Below are positions 1 through 7,082 of a stretch of DNA of 27,090 bases, in pieces (positions within the stretch are counted from its first letter, which is position 1; the number at the start of each line of letters is the position of its first letter). The notes below the pieces were generated by a model. It was not told the DNA's origin. It saw only the letters and a list, made by a program, of their open reading frames with translations, and made no database searches. Source of the stretch: a virus; IMG/VR virus record IMGVR_UViG_3300031877_000009, positions 1-27,090 of that record, one strand, 5' to 3'. A program made the position numbers and the translations under genes.

Positions 1-120
1 ACAATAGAAAGAATGCCATTAGAATTAGCCATTCAGATCGGTAAGTATGGAAGACCCCCACAAGAGAAATCACATAGAAAAAATCCTCATTTAATTGGAA
101 GAAAACGCCTAGTGAAGTGA
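1..120 (+). CDS. 3' end of a gene cut by the window edge, product uncertain
   Basis: Frame 1 is open from the first base to a TGA at 118-120 and encodes 39 residues. It contains ERMPLELAIQIGKYG and ends in a basic tail, GRKRLVK. The MPLELAIQIG stretch faintly resembles the segment that follows motif X at the C-terminus of C5-cytosine methyltransferases (consensus P..LA..I). A methyltransferase start lies at the opposite edge of the window, but the match is too short to assign. The next gene starts 5 bases downstream, so the two are probably co-transcribed. Confidence 0.45.
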   Translation, partial: TIERMPLELAIQIGKYGRPPQEKSHRKNPHLIGRKRLVK

Positions 121-124
121 GAAT

Positions 125-841
125 ATGAAGAGGGAAGGAATCTTAGACATGCAGAAAAACATGTATCCGTTATCGGTTAAGCAATGGAATCCTTTTGTCG
201 GTTGTGATTTTCACTGTGTTTATTGTCTTCGTTCTTTTCAACAGCAACTTAAACGCTTTTCTAAATGCCCACAATGTTTGAGTTATGAACCGCATTGGCA
301 CAAAGATAGATTGCTTCAAAAAATGCCTAAAACTCGTTACATGCAATTTATCTTTGCTAATTCATGTGCAGATGTTAGTTTCGCCGAACCAAAAGATTTT
401 TGTCAACAGCTTGAGTTCATTGAATCTTGGAAAACAAGAACATTCTTAATTCAAAGCAAAAATCCAAGTTATTTCAAACAATTTGAAGGCCTGCTCCCAG
501 AAAACTTAATCATAGGAACAACAATAGAAACAGATGATTTTGAAATAACAAGTAAAATCTCCAAAGCTCCAAAACCACTTTTCAGATACCAAGCACTACG
601 AGATTTGAAACATCAACCAAAAATGCTAACAATAGAGCCAGTTCTCAAATTCCACTTAGACGAAATGATTACATACGCCAAAGACATCAACCCAACAATG
701 ATATGGCTTGGCTACGATTCAAAAAATTGCAAACTACCTGAACCAAGCCGACAAGAAGTAATGGCTTTACATTGGCATCTAAGCAGATTAGGGATTCCAG
801 TATTTCTCAAAACCATTCGGAAAGCATGGTGGGAAAAATAG
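125..841 (+). CDS. Radical-SAM-like protein of the phage Gp37/Gp68 (DUF5131-like) type
   Basis: The 238-residue protein opens with WNPFVGCDFHCVYC. This gives a CX3CX2C triad (C27, C31, C34) that would bind the 4Fe-4S cluster of a radical SAM enzyme. The WNP-x-x-GC lead-in is typical of phage Gp37/Gp68 proteins. A second pair, C48 and C51, followed by PHWH at 56-59, could hold another metal. The remainder looks like the later strands of a partial TIM barrel (for example IFANSCADVSF and LIIGTTIETDD). The substrate is unknown. The start may instead be ATG 149, which has a GGAAGGA upstream. It heads the left-arm operon. Family is seen in the sequence; function is not. Confidence 0.7.
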   Translation: MKREGILDMQKNMYPLSVKQWNPFVGCDFHCVYCLRSFQQQLKRFSKCPQCLSYEPHWHKDRLLQKMPKTRYMQFIFANSCADVSFAEPKDFCQQLEFIESWKTRTFLIQSKNPSYFKQFEGLLPENLIIGTTIETDDFEITSKISKAPKPLFRYQALRDLKHQPKMLTIEPVLKFHLDEMITYAKDINPTMIWLGYDSKNCKLPEPSRQEVMALHWHLSRLGIPVFLKTIRKAWWEK

Positions 842-932
842 TGTTTAGGGTTTGTTTTCGGTTTTGGTGTCTCCACCGCATCATACATGGATGCGCCACT
901 TGTCAACAATACCAAAAAGAGGTGATGTGAAG

Positions 933-1226
933 ATGGTTTCTGTTGAGGATGTGACGCAAAGATTGGAAGGCTTCAAAGATACTCTCAAAATTGAAGCCGA
1001 AGGCAACTGGATTATTGTGCGGGCTACAAAATGGCTTAGCCCAGAAGACTACGCTAAAATAAACACGTTAATTAGAGAGTTTAATGGAGAGCGAATTCAA
1101 GCTGGCAAAATGAGTCATTGGCGCATAAACGTAAGCCACGCTATTGTTGGAAGCCACGTGAATGTGCGTGACCGACTGATACAGTTAAGAGAACAAATAG
1201 ACAAAATTATACAAGAGATGAAATAA
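933..1226 (+). CDS. Small hypothetical protein with a W/K-rich nucleic-acid-binding look
   Basis: The protein has 97 residues. ATG 933 is chosen because GAGGTGATG lies at 919-927, 7 bases upstream of it. The frame is open further back, but that extension has no ribosome-binding site. GTG 927 is an alternative start. The centre reads NWIIVRATKWLSPEDYAKIN, then a basic stretch with SHWRI, then a helical C-terminus (RDRLIQLREQIDKIIQEMK). I do not recognise the family. Alternating aromatic and basic residues and the small size suggest a nucleic-acid-binding accessory protein, which is only inference. Its last codons, ATG AAA TAA, lie 3 bases from the next start. Confidence 0.7.
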   Translation: MVSVEDVTQRLEGFKDTLKIEAEGNWIIVRATKWLSPEDYAKINTLIREFNGERIQAGKMSHWRINVSHAIVGSHVNVRDRLIQLREQIDKIIQEMK

Positions 1227-1229
1227 AAA

Positions 1230-1373
1230 ATGAAGTGTAAAAAATGTGGTGCTGAAGGGATTTTAATAAATGATCAATCGCCACGATATAGAATTTACAA
1301 GTGTCCTAATGGAACTTGTGATTACGGATGCTTTGGCGAATACAAGAGTAATGGCCAATGGAAGGAACTATGA
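1230..1373 (+). CDS. Zinc-ribbon microprotein, 47 aa
   Basis: ATG 1230 to TGA 1371-1373 encodes 47 residues. They begin MKCKKCGAEGIL and continue YKCPNGTCDYGCFG, so a CXXC pair near the N-terminus is followed by a cysteine-rich second half. This is the usual layout of a single treble-clef or zinc-ribbon domain. The start is 3 bases after the upstream stop, in the GATGAAATAAA context that precedes several genes of this arm. Such proteins are common in archaeal viruses and usually bind nucleic acid or protein; no specific role can be given. Confidence 0.65.
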   Translation: MKCKKCGAEGILINDQSPRYRIYKCPNGTCDYGCFGEYKSNGQWKEL

Positions 1374-1398
1374 TAAAATCATAATGGAATGAAATAAA

Positions 1399-1635
1399 AT
1401 GAGGAATTTGTTAACTAAATTGCGTAAGGATATAGAAAACGAAATGCAAAAAGGCTTTTGGGAACTTACCGAAATTCATTTGACACCAACAAGCAACGAA
1501 AAAATCATTGAAGAACTCAAACAAATTTCAAACAGAAAAGATATTCACACCTTAGATAGATTATTCGGCATCACTATTGTAGTTGATGGTTCCATTCTAA
1601 ACGATAAAATGTGGATAATTAAACGGAAGAGATGA
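1399..1635 (+). CDS. Hypothetical protein, 78 aa
   Basis: The protein has 78 residues: an N-terminal helix (LLTKLRKDIENEMQKGFWELTE), a middle helix (NEKIIEELKQIS) and a C-terminal strand pair (FGITIVVDGSILNDKMWIIK). ATG 1399 follows GGAATGAAATAAA. The composition and alternating secondary structure look like a folded protein. I do not recognise the family. It lies between the zinc-ribbon gene and the larger 142-residue gene, 7 bases upstream of the latter. Confidence 0.6.
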   Translation: MRNLLTKLRKDIENEMQKGFWELTEIHLTPTSNEKIIEELKQISNRKDIHTLDRLFGITIVVDGSILNDKMWIIKRKR

Positions 1636-1642
1636 AATAAAA

Positions 1643-2071
1643 ATGAAAGTTGTAATAAACTCAGATTTCGGTGGATTCGGTTTAAGCATAGAAGCACAGA
1701 AGAAAATTGTTGAAATAGGTTGCTCGCATACAAAGTGGATTCCAGAAAATGAATACTTCTCCAAAGATTCCGAGTCAATTAGCATTAAAATTTGGGGAAG
1801 CGGAGAAAAAGCTAGACAGAACCATTGTGAATTTTGTGAGATACCGAGAGAAAACGGAAAAGTTCTGATAGATGACCATAATTGCGCTTACAAAAACCCA
1901 ATAATTAGAACTTGCCCAGCTCTCATTAAAGTTATTGAAGAGATGGGGACTAAAGCTAATGGGCAACATGCAACTTTGAAAATTGTTGAAATTCCTGATA
2001 ACATCGAATTTGAAATTGAAGAATATGATGGTTCAGAATGGGTGAGTGAAAAACATCGAATATGGAGATGA
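1643..2071 (+). CDS. Conserved-type phage hypothetical protein, 142 aa
   Basis: The protein begins MKVVINSDFGGFGLSIEA and ends NIEFEIEEYDGSEWVSEKHR. I associate these two signatures with a widespread phage protein of unknown function, which starts MKVVIN.cfGGFslS and ends with an E-EYDG-EW-E-HR motif. The middle has cysteines in CEFCEIP, and CPALIKVIEE. It appears full length for that family. The stop overlaps the GATGAATAAA that leads to the next start. The family resemblance is from memory; no biochemical role is established. Confidence 0.75.
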   Translation: MKVVINSDFGGFGLSIEAQKKIVEIGCSHTKWIPENEYFSKDSESISIKIWGSGEKARQNHCEFCEIPRENGKVLIDDHNCAYKNPIIRTCPALIKVIEEMGTKANGQHATLKIVEIPDNIEFEIEEYDGSEWVSEKHRIWR

Positions 2072-2078
2072 ATAAACC

Positions 2079-2243
2079 ATGAGTGATGATGAAGGCGAAT
2101 TTCAATATATAGTGCTTTTTTTTGACGGTGTAATTAGATTTTACATTGAACATGCAATGAAACAAAAAGATTGGGAAGTTGTTGCTATAGATAGAGAGAA
2201 AGGCACGGTTGTTTTAAGGAGATTTGAGGAGAAATCTAAATGA
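2079..2243 (+). CDS. Hypothetical microprotein, 54 aa
   Basis: ATG 2079 to TGA 2241-2243 encodes 54 residues. A first strand (EFQYIVLFFDGVIRFYIEH) is followed by a helix and a strand-turn-strand (DWEVVAIDREKGTVVLRRFE). It fills the gap between two larger genes exactly and overlaps the next gene by ATGA at 2240-2243. That arrangement strongly suggests a real, translationally coupled gene. No family is recognised. Confidence 0.6.
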   Translation: MSDDEGEFQYIVLFFDGVIRFYIEHAMKQKDWEVVAIDREKGTVVLRRFEEKSK

Positions 2244-2509
2244 GTAAGAATGAAGGACTATTCAAAAAACGAATTGCTCAAGCAAGTCGAGAAGATTGGC
2301 AATTGATTGCAACAGTTCCAACACATATAACACAAGAAATGATTGAGGATGCCAAAAGAGAAATTTTCTCTACAATGCCAAAATACATAGAAATGCATAC
2401 ATATTGTAATGATGTATGTGGCAATAAGGAATGGGTTAGAATCCCCCTTGAAGAGTGGAAAAAACTAATGGAATTATATATCTCTTTAAAGAAGTGGTTT
2501 GGAACATGA
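2240..2509 (+). CDS. Hypothetical protein, 89 aa
   Basis: The 89-residue protein starts at the ATG of an ATGA overlap with the upstream gene and ends in an ATGA overlap with the downstream one. The sequence is mostly helical: RIAQASREDWQLIATVPTH, then EMIEDAKREIF, then a C-terminal helix with LEEWKKLMELYISLKKWFG. The C-terminal KKWFG is repeated in the next gene product (KKWFGSEQK), so the two neighbours, both 89 residues, may be distant paralogues. Function unknown. Confidence 0.65.
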   Translation: MSKNEGLFKKRIAQASREDWQLIATVPTHITQEMIEDAKREIFSTMPKYIEMHTYCNDVCGNKEWVRIPLEEWKKLMELYISLKKWFGT

Positions 2510-2775
2510 CAGAAGACATAGGCGAAATCAAAAAACGAATAAAAGATTTGCTATTACCATGTCAAAAGTATACAAACTTTAAAGTGCCTCTGTTCAATAA
2601 TTTGAGAAGCGCATTAGAAGGAATAATGGAGGATGCCAAAAAAGAATTTCCATTTGAAGTTAAATTAACAGAAGAAGAAGAAAAAATGCAGGAATACAAC
2701 GAAATTTATGATCAAAAATGGTCTGAAGCAGTTATGGAATGGTTTAAAAAATGGTTTGGAAGCGAACAAAAATGA
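2506..2775 (+). CDS. Hypothetical helical protein, 89 aa
   Basis: ATG 2506 is chosen because it overlaps the upstream stop in an ATGA. The frame is open to 2455, but that extension would run inside the previous gene. The protein is charged and helical: an N-terminal helix (DIGEIKKRIKDLL), then GIMEDAKKEFPFEVKLTEEEEKM, then a C-terminus with EAVMEWFKKWFGSEQK. The shared WFKKWFG / LKKWFG ending and the shared MIEDAK / IMEDAK element with the upstream protein suggest duplication. Function unknown. Confidence 0.6.
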   Translation: MTEDIGEIKKRIKDLLLPCQKYTNFKVPLFNNLRSALEGIMEDAKKEFPFEVKLTEEEEKMQEYNEIYDQKWSEAVMEWFKKWFGSEQK

Positions 2776-2924
2776 AGCCGTTAACGAAATTGAAGAGAAG
2801 ACTTCTAAAAATTGAAGACCAAAAACTAAGAGACGAAATCAATTATTTAATTGAACTTGCTCTTTATGAGCAATTTAAAGAATTAAAAGAACTATTGACA
2901 GAAACTGATGTGATGATAAAATGA
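2772..2924 (+). CDS. Helical microprotein, 50 aa
   Basis: ATG 2772 overlaps the stop of the upstream gene and TGA 2922-2924 overlaps the start of the large downstream gene, both as ATGA. The 50 residues form two charged amphipathic helices (LTKLKRRLLKIEDQKLRDEI and LIELALYEQFKELKELL), probably a helical hairpin or a small dimerising coiled coil. The double overlap is the main support. No family recognised. Confidence 0.6.
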   Translation: MKPLTKLKRRLLKIEDQKLRDEINYLIELALYEQFKELKELLTETDVMIK

Positions 2925-3808
2925 GTGAAGAACATAGTTTAGAAGAATCTGTTGCGAAGCTTGGACGCTTAGTGCCCATTATAAAAGATGCACATGGCAA
3001 CATCATAGACGGTTTCCACAGACAAACCTTAGACCCTAAATGGAGCGAAGAATTCAGCATCAAACTCAACAATATCACAGATACAGTGCAACTTCTACTG
3101 GCAAGAATGAACATTAACCTTTGTAGGCGCAATGTATCAGCAGTGGAAAAAACGCAGTGGTTGAAAGAACTGAAGGAACTAACAAATTGGAATCCGAAAG
3201 AAATTGCAGAAAAAACAGGCTTTAGCGAAAGATGGGTTTACCTCTATTTGCCAAAAGAAACAAAACAACTTGAACCAGAACAACTTGCTAGTGCAAGGCT
3301 TGCACTGCGACCACTCGTAGAATGTAGTCATTGTTTCATGGCTAGTCGAGAAACCACAGAGTACAAAGGCGAAAACTTATGTCCTTCGTGTTTGATGAAT
3401 GCTCAGCAGAAACCCGTTGTGAAACCAGTTCCCATAGTGAAAAAGCCAGAGCCCACAATCATTAAGCCAAAAGACAAGTGGGAGCATCGAATTGCCCATA
3501 TGAAAGTGCCTGTGAGCAAGATGGAGCAAGCTGTGTTGGTTAAGTTGACAGAAAAAGGCTTGCATCCAGAAGTTCAGCGCCAATTTTGTTTACAGAACAC
3601 AACGCCAGACTACTATTTTCCACAGCAAAACTTAGCTATATACTGCGATGGTGAAGTGCACCGGGGCAGAGAAGACAGAGACCAAACCATACGAGAACTG
3701 TTAGCTAAACGTCACAATGTTAGAGTTGTCACCATACCATATGAAGGTTCTTCAGAAGCAACAGAAGATTATATAGTTACGCAAATTATGGAAGCATTTA
3801 GGGGGTGA
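2921..3808 (+). CDS. ParB-like / HTH / zinc-ribbon / PD-(D/E)XK (Vsr/DUF559-like) nuclease fusion
   Basis: The 295-residue protein has several modules. Residues 1-45 hold a short ParB-type segment with the IIDGFHR motif (28-34), lacking the first strands of a full ParB domain. Residues 75-110 contain a helix-turn-helix (NPKEIAEKTGFSERWVYLYL). C135, C138, C154 and C157 form a zinc ribbon, followed by a proline/lysine-rich linker (165-185). Residues 200-290 resemble Vsr/DUF559 endonucleases: E202, PD at 229-230, AIYCDGEVH with D243 and E245, then ED-R-D-TIRELL and RVVTIPY. It probably recognises a DNA site and cuts or nicks it. Activity is inferred. Confidence 0.75.
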   Translation: MSEEHSLEESVAKLGRLVPIIKDAHGNIIDGFHRQTLDPKWSEEFSIKLNNITDTVQLLLARMNINLCRRNVSAVEKTQWLKELKELTNWNPKEIAEKTGFSERWVYLYLPKETKQLEPEQLASARLALRPLVECSHCFMASRETTEYKGENLCPSCLMNAQQKPVVKPVPIVKKPEPTIIKPKDKWEHRIAHMKVPVSKMEQAVLVKLTEKGLHPEVQRQFCLQNTTPDYYFPQQNLAIYCDGEVHRGREDRDQTIRELLAKRHNVRVVTIPYEGSSEATEDYIVTQIMEAFRG

Positions 3809-3816
3809 AATGTTTT

Positions 3817-4029
3817 ATGGAAGTAAGTTCTGATAAACGAAGGAAATATAGATATGTAGTAACAATAAATGACATTATTGTGCATCGAGGCAACGATGCT
3901 ACTAAAGTATTGCAATGGGCAATTGACTACTGTAAAGATAAGCGTTTCAAATTGAATACAGGCGTTTACGAAAATGTAAAAAATCTGAAAAATCCTAACG
4001 GAAAATTTATACTTGGTGAAACAAAATAA
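3817..4029 (+). CDS. Hypothetical protein, 70 aa
   Basis: ATG 3817 is preferred because GGGGGTGA at 3801-3808, which overlaps the upstream stop, lies 9 bases before it. A GTG at 3805 would add four residues. The protein reads YRYVVTINDIIVHRGNDATKVLQWAIDYC and then a basic half ending NGKFILGETK. A beta hairpin followed by a helix is likely. It sits between the intact nuclease gene and a fragment that repeats the nuclease 3' end, so it may have arrived by insertion or recombination there. Function unknown. Confidence 0.6.
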   Translation: MEVSSDKRRKYRYVVTINDIIVHRGNDATKVLQWAIDYCKDKRFKLNTGVYENVKNLKNPNGKFILGETK

Positions 4030-4076
4030 CAATAGATTTTATAGTGCAAAAAATCATGGAAGAATTCAAGGATTGA
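4029..4076 (+). pseudogene. Fragment duplicating the 3' end of the upstream nuclease gene
   Basis: The frame ending at TGA 4074-4076 reads FIVQKIMEEFKD before the stop. The intact nuclease gene ends YIVTQIMEAFRG (3770-3808). Identical or similar residues occupy nine of twelve positions and both end at a stop, so this looks like the leftover C-terminus of a second, diverged nuclease copy. The 70-residue gene now lies between the two ends. Chance is possible because the fragment is short. Confidence 0.5.
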
Positions 4077-4080
4077 TGAA

Positions 4081-4188
4081 ATGACTAAAAAGCTGTTTTG
4101 CCCTCATTGTGGAAAAGAAATAGTGATTTTGCATTCGTTTACATTAAACATAGAAGATAGAGTGCAAAAACCAGAGGCATGTACTTAG
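4081..4188 (+). CDS. Zinc-finger-like microprotein, 35 aa
   Basis: ATG 4081 follows GATTGATGAA, a ribosome-binding context like that of other genes in this arm. The 35 residues begin MTKKLFCPHCGKEIVIL, a classic CPXCG half zinc ribbon. A lone C near the end (PEACT) and H19 could complete a site. A closely similar CPHCG microprotein occurs at 23110-23244 on the other strand. It is the last plus-strand gene of the arm, stopping 5 bases before the end of the converging structural operon. Confidence 0.5.
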   Translation: MTKKLFCPHCGKEIVILHSFTLNIEDRVQKPEACT

Positions 4189-4189
4189 T

Positions 4190-4203
4190 AAAACTAAAGT
4201 TTT
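4190..4203. terminator. Possible bidirectional terminator at the convergent junction
   Basis: AAAACT-AA-AGTTTT is a 14-base palindrome lying exactly where the plus-strand arm (stop at 4188) and the minus-strand operon (stop at 4194) meet. It gives a T-run on each strand. Archaeal termination needs mainly a T-tract, so a short bidirectional signal is plausible, but the stem is weak. Confidence 0.3.
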
Positions 4204-5882
4204 GACTTGAGTTTATCTGCTGCTATCTCCCGCATTGCCCGCCTTAAATCACTAATCATTTGAAAAGTGGACTCCTCAACAGAATGCCGAACATTCACGC
4301 TGTTAACACCTGTAAACGTTGTTAAAAACTGCTTATTTCCCAAGGCATGTTGCACAAAGAGAACATCAAAACTAGTTGACGAAATATTTTCGCAAGGAAT
4401 CGTTAATGATAAGCGGTCCCCAATTAAAACGTTAGTGTTACCTGGCACAGTCATTTCCACCTGAACTGCTGGGTCTTTGCTTTGGTAAAGCATTGTTTCC
4501 CCACGTTTCTGGCAGTCAGAGTCGCTACTTAAGCGTTCATCAACCACTTCTAAATCTCGTTGACCGTAAGTGTTTATGCTTGCGGAATTGGAAACTGTGG
4601 AGCGAAAACGTCCATGACCAAAATAGAGTCCATCTATTCCATAGTCAAACCACTGGGAGCCAACACCTGCTGGATTCTCAAAGTAAAACGCAAGCCAAGA
4701 AAGTGCTGCCCAATTAGGCGAACCACCAACATTCTTATACCATACGCCTGAAGGGTTTTTTGTTGCGTCGTATTCTTGGTTTTCGCCAAGTTGATAACTT
4801 TGCCACGCCCATGCAGCTGCATCCGCAAGTGTCAAATAAAAATAGTTGGAAGCATCTGGCGCATAAAGGCGAAGTTGTCTTGTTGCAACTGAAGTTGTCT
4901 TGCGATAATAGAAGTTGAGAGTTAAGTATTTAGCTTTGCCATATCCAGAAACCAGATTGGCTAAGTTATAGCGGATTAAGGAACGATGTTGAACGTCAAC
5001 TACGCCCCAGTTGTCACTTTTTGCTTTAAGACTATCCGCGCCTACCATTTTACTTACCGTATCTGGTTCATAGGTGCCATAGTCAGCTATCCAACCATTA
5101 TTATAAGTCCATGCGTCCATGTTTGATGGTTCAGTGCGGCCATTATCGCCTGGCACAGCGATTGTGCCATAGCGTCCATAAACTTTGATGTTATTAAACA
5201 CAGAACTAATGTTACGTAATACCTTGTAGCTTTTAACATTTGAAGTGACATCAAAGGATTCCACACCCCCAGTTCTAACTGGGCGACTTTTCCATTTGAA
5301 AACGTTATTCCAGTTAACCCAAAAATCTCTTTTCACTTGGTTGCTTGCGTCAACCCAATAGTCGCTTATTTCCCTTAGAATGTCAAAGTAGGTTTTGCTG
5401 TCCACTTCATAATTCATAGTTAAGGGGGGATCAGTAGTGGGGTCAATGTCTTTGGTTAGAGGGGGTAAGTCATCTATTAAATCACTCGCAATAGTGCTGA
5501 CTGCTGTAGCAAGCCAAATCTTATTAGTCTTCAATTGCCTAAGCAAAACTTCGCCATTGCCTAAACCCGTAATTCGCCTCGTATAACCAACAGAAGGGTC
5601 ACCACTGTCAATGGGCGCACTAATATCGGTGACTCTGCCAACGAAATTCGGGTTTCCGCTTATGGTATCGTATCCATACCAGATTTTCACGATGTCATGC
5701 AAATCAACATTATAATACTTCCATGCACCACTAACTTGAAGAGGCAACACAACTGTGAAGCTTCCAACATTATCAGACAAAGCTTCCTTGCTTGCAACCA
5801 AAATAGCTTCTGACGTAATGGAGTGAAGAGCAGAGCCACCGCCAGGCTCCCAAATTTCCACTTTATAAACTGGCCGGGTCAA
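4194..5882 (-). CDS. Baseplate hub / tail-tip protein with an inserted jelly-roll-like domain
   Basis: The 562-residue protein is the last and second-longest of the tail genes. Residues 1-240 resemble the tube-like hub domains of tail-tip proteins (GDxxKIWYGYD, FVGRVTDIS, YTRRITGLGNGEVLLRQL). Residues about 245-425 look like an inserted carbohydrate-binding jelly roll (NFYYRKTT, LRLYAPDASNYFYLTL, WLAFYFENP, WFDYGIDGLYFG). The hub fold resumes with INTYGQRDLEVVDE and ends with a beta domain (GDRLSLTIPCENI) and a C-terminal helix. It starts in an ATGA overlap with the preceding tail gene. The role rests on position and fold impression. Confidence 0.65.
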   Translation of the reverse strand: MTRPVYKVEIWEPGGGSALHSITSEAILVASKEALSDNVGSFTVVLPLQVSGAWKYYNVDLHDIVKIWYGYDTISGNPNFVGRVTDISAPIDSGDPSVGYTRRITGLGNGEVLLRQLKTNKIWLATAVSTIASDLIDDLPPLTKDIDPTTDPPLTMNYEVDSKTYFDILREISDYWVDASNQVKRDFWVNWNNVFKWKSRPVRTGGVESFDVTSNVKSYKVLRNISSVFNNIKVYGRYGTIAVPGDNGRTEPSNMDAWTYNNGWIADYGTYEPDTVSKMVGADSLKAKSDNWGVVDVQHRSLIRYNLANLVSGYGKAKYLTLNFYYRKTTSVATRQLRLYAPDASNYFYLTLADAAAWAWQSYQLGENQEYDATKNPSGVWYKNVGGSPNWAALSWLAFYFENPAGVGSQWFDYGIDGLYFGHGRFRSTVSNSASINTYGQRDLEVVDERLSSDSDCQKRGETMLYQSKDPAVQVEMTVPGNTNVLIGDRLSLTIPCENISSTSFDVLFVQHALGNKQFLTTFTGVNSVNVRHSVEESTFQMISDLRRAMREIAADKLKSKL

Positions 5883-6193
5883 CTGCCTTGAACCTCTGCC
5901 ATTGCCATGCTCTCACCAACTGCAAAACCTAATCCAATAACTGTTGTGGCGGCATACAACCAACCGATTGGTCCAGACGCAATTTGTAATGATCGTATGG
6001 CAATTTGTGCCATGCGAATAATAGTGATGAGGCGCTGAATTGCAACTATGGCGTTTTCTACGTTTTCGTTTCCCGTTAAGCGTCTAATGTAACCGAGGAT
6101 GCGAAAGAGGCTTATTTCAAGCTTGCGAAGTTCACTATAGCAGTTTGCACCAAGTTCTAAATTTATTATGTAATCAAGAGTTTCTGAACTCAT
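5879..6193 (-). CDS. Small helical protein in the tape-measure position
   Basis: The 104-residue, almost entirely helical protein overlaps both neighbours by ATGA. Its N-terminal half is amphipathic (RKLEISLFRILGYIRRL, NAIVAIQRLITIIRMAQIAIRSL). Its C-terminal third is a glycine/alanine-rich hydrophobic segment (GPIGWLYAATTVIGLGFAVGESMAMA) able to cross a membrane. Genes between the tube or gp10-like genes and the hub normally encode the tape measure, which also carries hydrophobic segments, but those are usually several hundred residues or more. It is either a drastically short tape measure or a different helical tail protein. Confidence 0.55.
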   Translation of the reverse strand: MSSETLDYIINLELGANCYSELRKLEISLFRILGYIRRLTGNENVENAIVAIQRLITIIRMAQIAIRSLQIASGPIGWLYAATTVIGLGFAVGESMAMAEVQGS

Positions 6194-6591
6194 TTTTCAT
6201 TCAACCATATTTTCCAACAATGCGTTTCAATTTGAGGCTGTGCCTTACTAATAACATTAGCATCAGTTTCTCGTCCATAATCAGAAAATGCTTCAAGAAT
6301 GGCTGGTCGTAAAAAAGGATGTTTCTCTTCAACGAAAATGGCATAGTCAACAAGTCGTCCTGTTTTAGGATTAGTTATGTACCCTCCTGCTCGAAGTTTA
6401 ATTTGTCGCCAATTCTTTCCCTCCCCACCACGCTCAACTCTTATACTATCCCTAAGCGAGCCTGTATCAACTAACACATTAACTTGAGCTAATCCCTTTG
6501 CCAACGTTACTTTTTGAATAATAACTTCCCATGCAATATCCATTATTCGCTCAGGTAATAGCTCAAGGTCTTGTTTAATTATGGTACTCAT
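6190..6591 (-). CDS. HK97 gp10-like tail completion / neck protein
   Basis: The 133-residue protein contains the HK97-gp10 pattern: VDTGSLRDSIRVE, then VDYAIFVEEKHPFLRPAILEAF. The DTG-L--SI and YA-FVE...PFLRPA motifs are diagnostic of this family, which caps the tail tube and docks it to the head. Length matches the family. It overlaps genes on both sides by ATGA, within the tail block. Confidence 0.8.
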   Translation of the reverse strand: MSTIIKQDLELLPERIMDIAWEVIIQKVTLAKGLAQVNVLVDTGSLRDSIRVERGGEGKNWRQIKLRAGGYITNPKTGRLVDYAIFVEEKHPFLRPAILEAFSDYGRETDANVISKAQPQIETHCWKIWLNEK

Positions 6592-7082
6592 GTTGCAGCA
6601 TCCGCATAACTAATGTAGTCAGCTTCACCTTCATACTCATATTCAGCGTCATCATCTCTTCCAATGACTGCTCTGTTTCGTAAGCAGTAACCATTCGTTA
6701 TTGTGTAGGTGCGAACATAAGGAACGCCTTCTGCTGTTTCAATTGCCACTTTAATCTTAAAATACTCGATTTTATTGGAGAAACCATTGTCAATCATGGC
6801 ATATTGGTTACCAGGAGCCACTTGAACATCAGTTGCGAAAAAGGCTTGTCGGCAATCACTTAGAAAACGCAAGCTCCACTCGAAAGAGCTTCCACCTAAA
6901 TCTTGCACGACACTTGCTACTGCGCTGCCTGTTGGAATGCGAGTTAATTCTTTTTTTCTATTGTATGTAAATTCTAGGATGCCTTTGTTTATGTCAACTC
7001 CATGTGTAGCATCATAACCAATGTAAACATGAGTGATTCGTCCAACAACTTTTTCTGTGCCAACTCCAGTTAATGACATCAC
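6588..7082 (-). CDS. Probable major tail tube protein
   Basis: The 164-residue beta-rich protein contains GRITHVYIGYD, GILEFTYNRKKEL, FEWSLRFLSDCRQAFF, YFKIKVAIETAEGVPYVRTYTITNGYCL and a C-terminus YEYEGEADYIS. Strand content, length and position just before the gp10-like gene fit a tube protein, where a final strand often carries an E-x-x-F/Y-x-G-E pattern. No specific family is recognised, so the call rests on position. It starts with two adjacent ATG codons, the outer one overlapping the upstream stop as ATGA. Confidence 0.5.
   Translation of the reverse strand: MMSLTGVGTEKVVGRITHVYIGYDATHGVDINKGILEFTYNRKKELTRIPTGSAVASVVQDLGGSSFEWSLRFLSDCRQAFFATDVQVAPGNQYAMIDNGFSNKIEYFKIKVAIETAEGVPYVRTYTITNGYCLRNRAVIGRDDDAEYEYEGEADYISYADAAT

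Noticed and set aside
852-932. N-terminal extension of the 97-residue protein
   Set aside because: GAGGTGATG at 919-927 marks ATG 933 as the start; the extension is not protein-like and has no ribosome-binding site.
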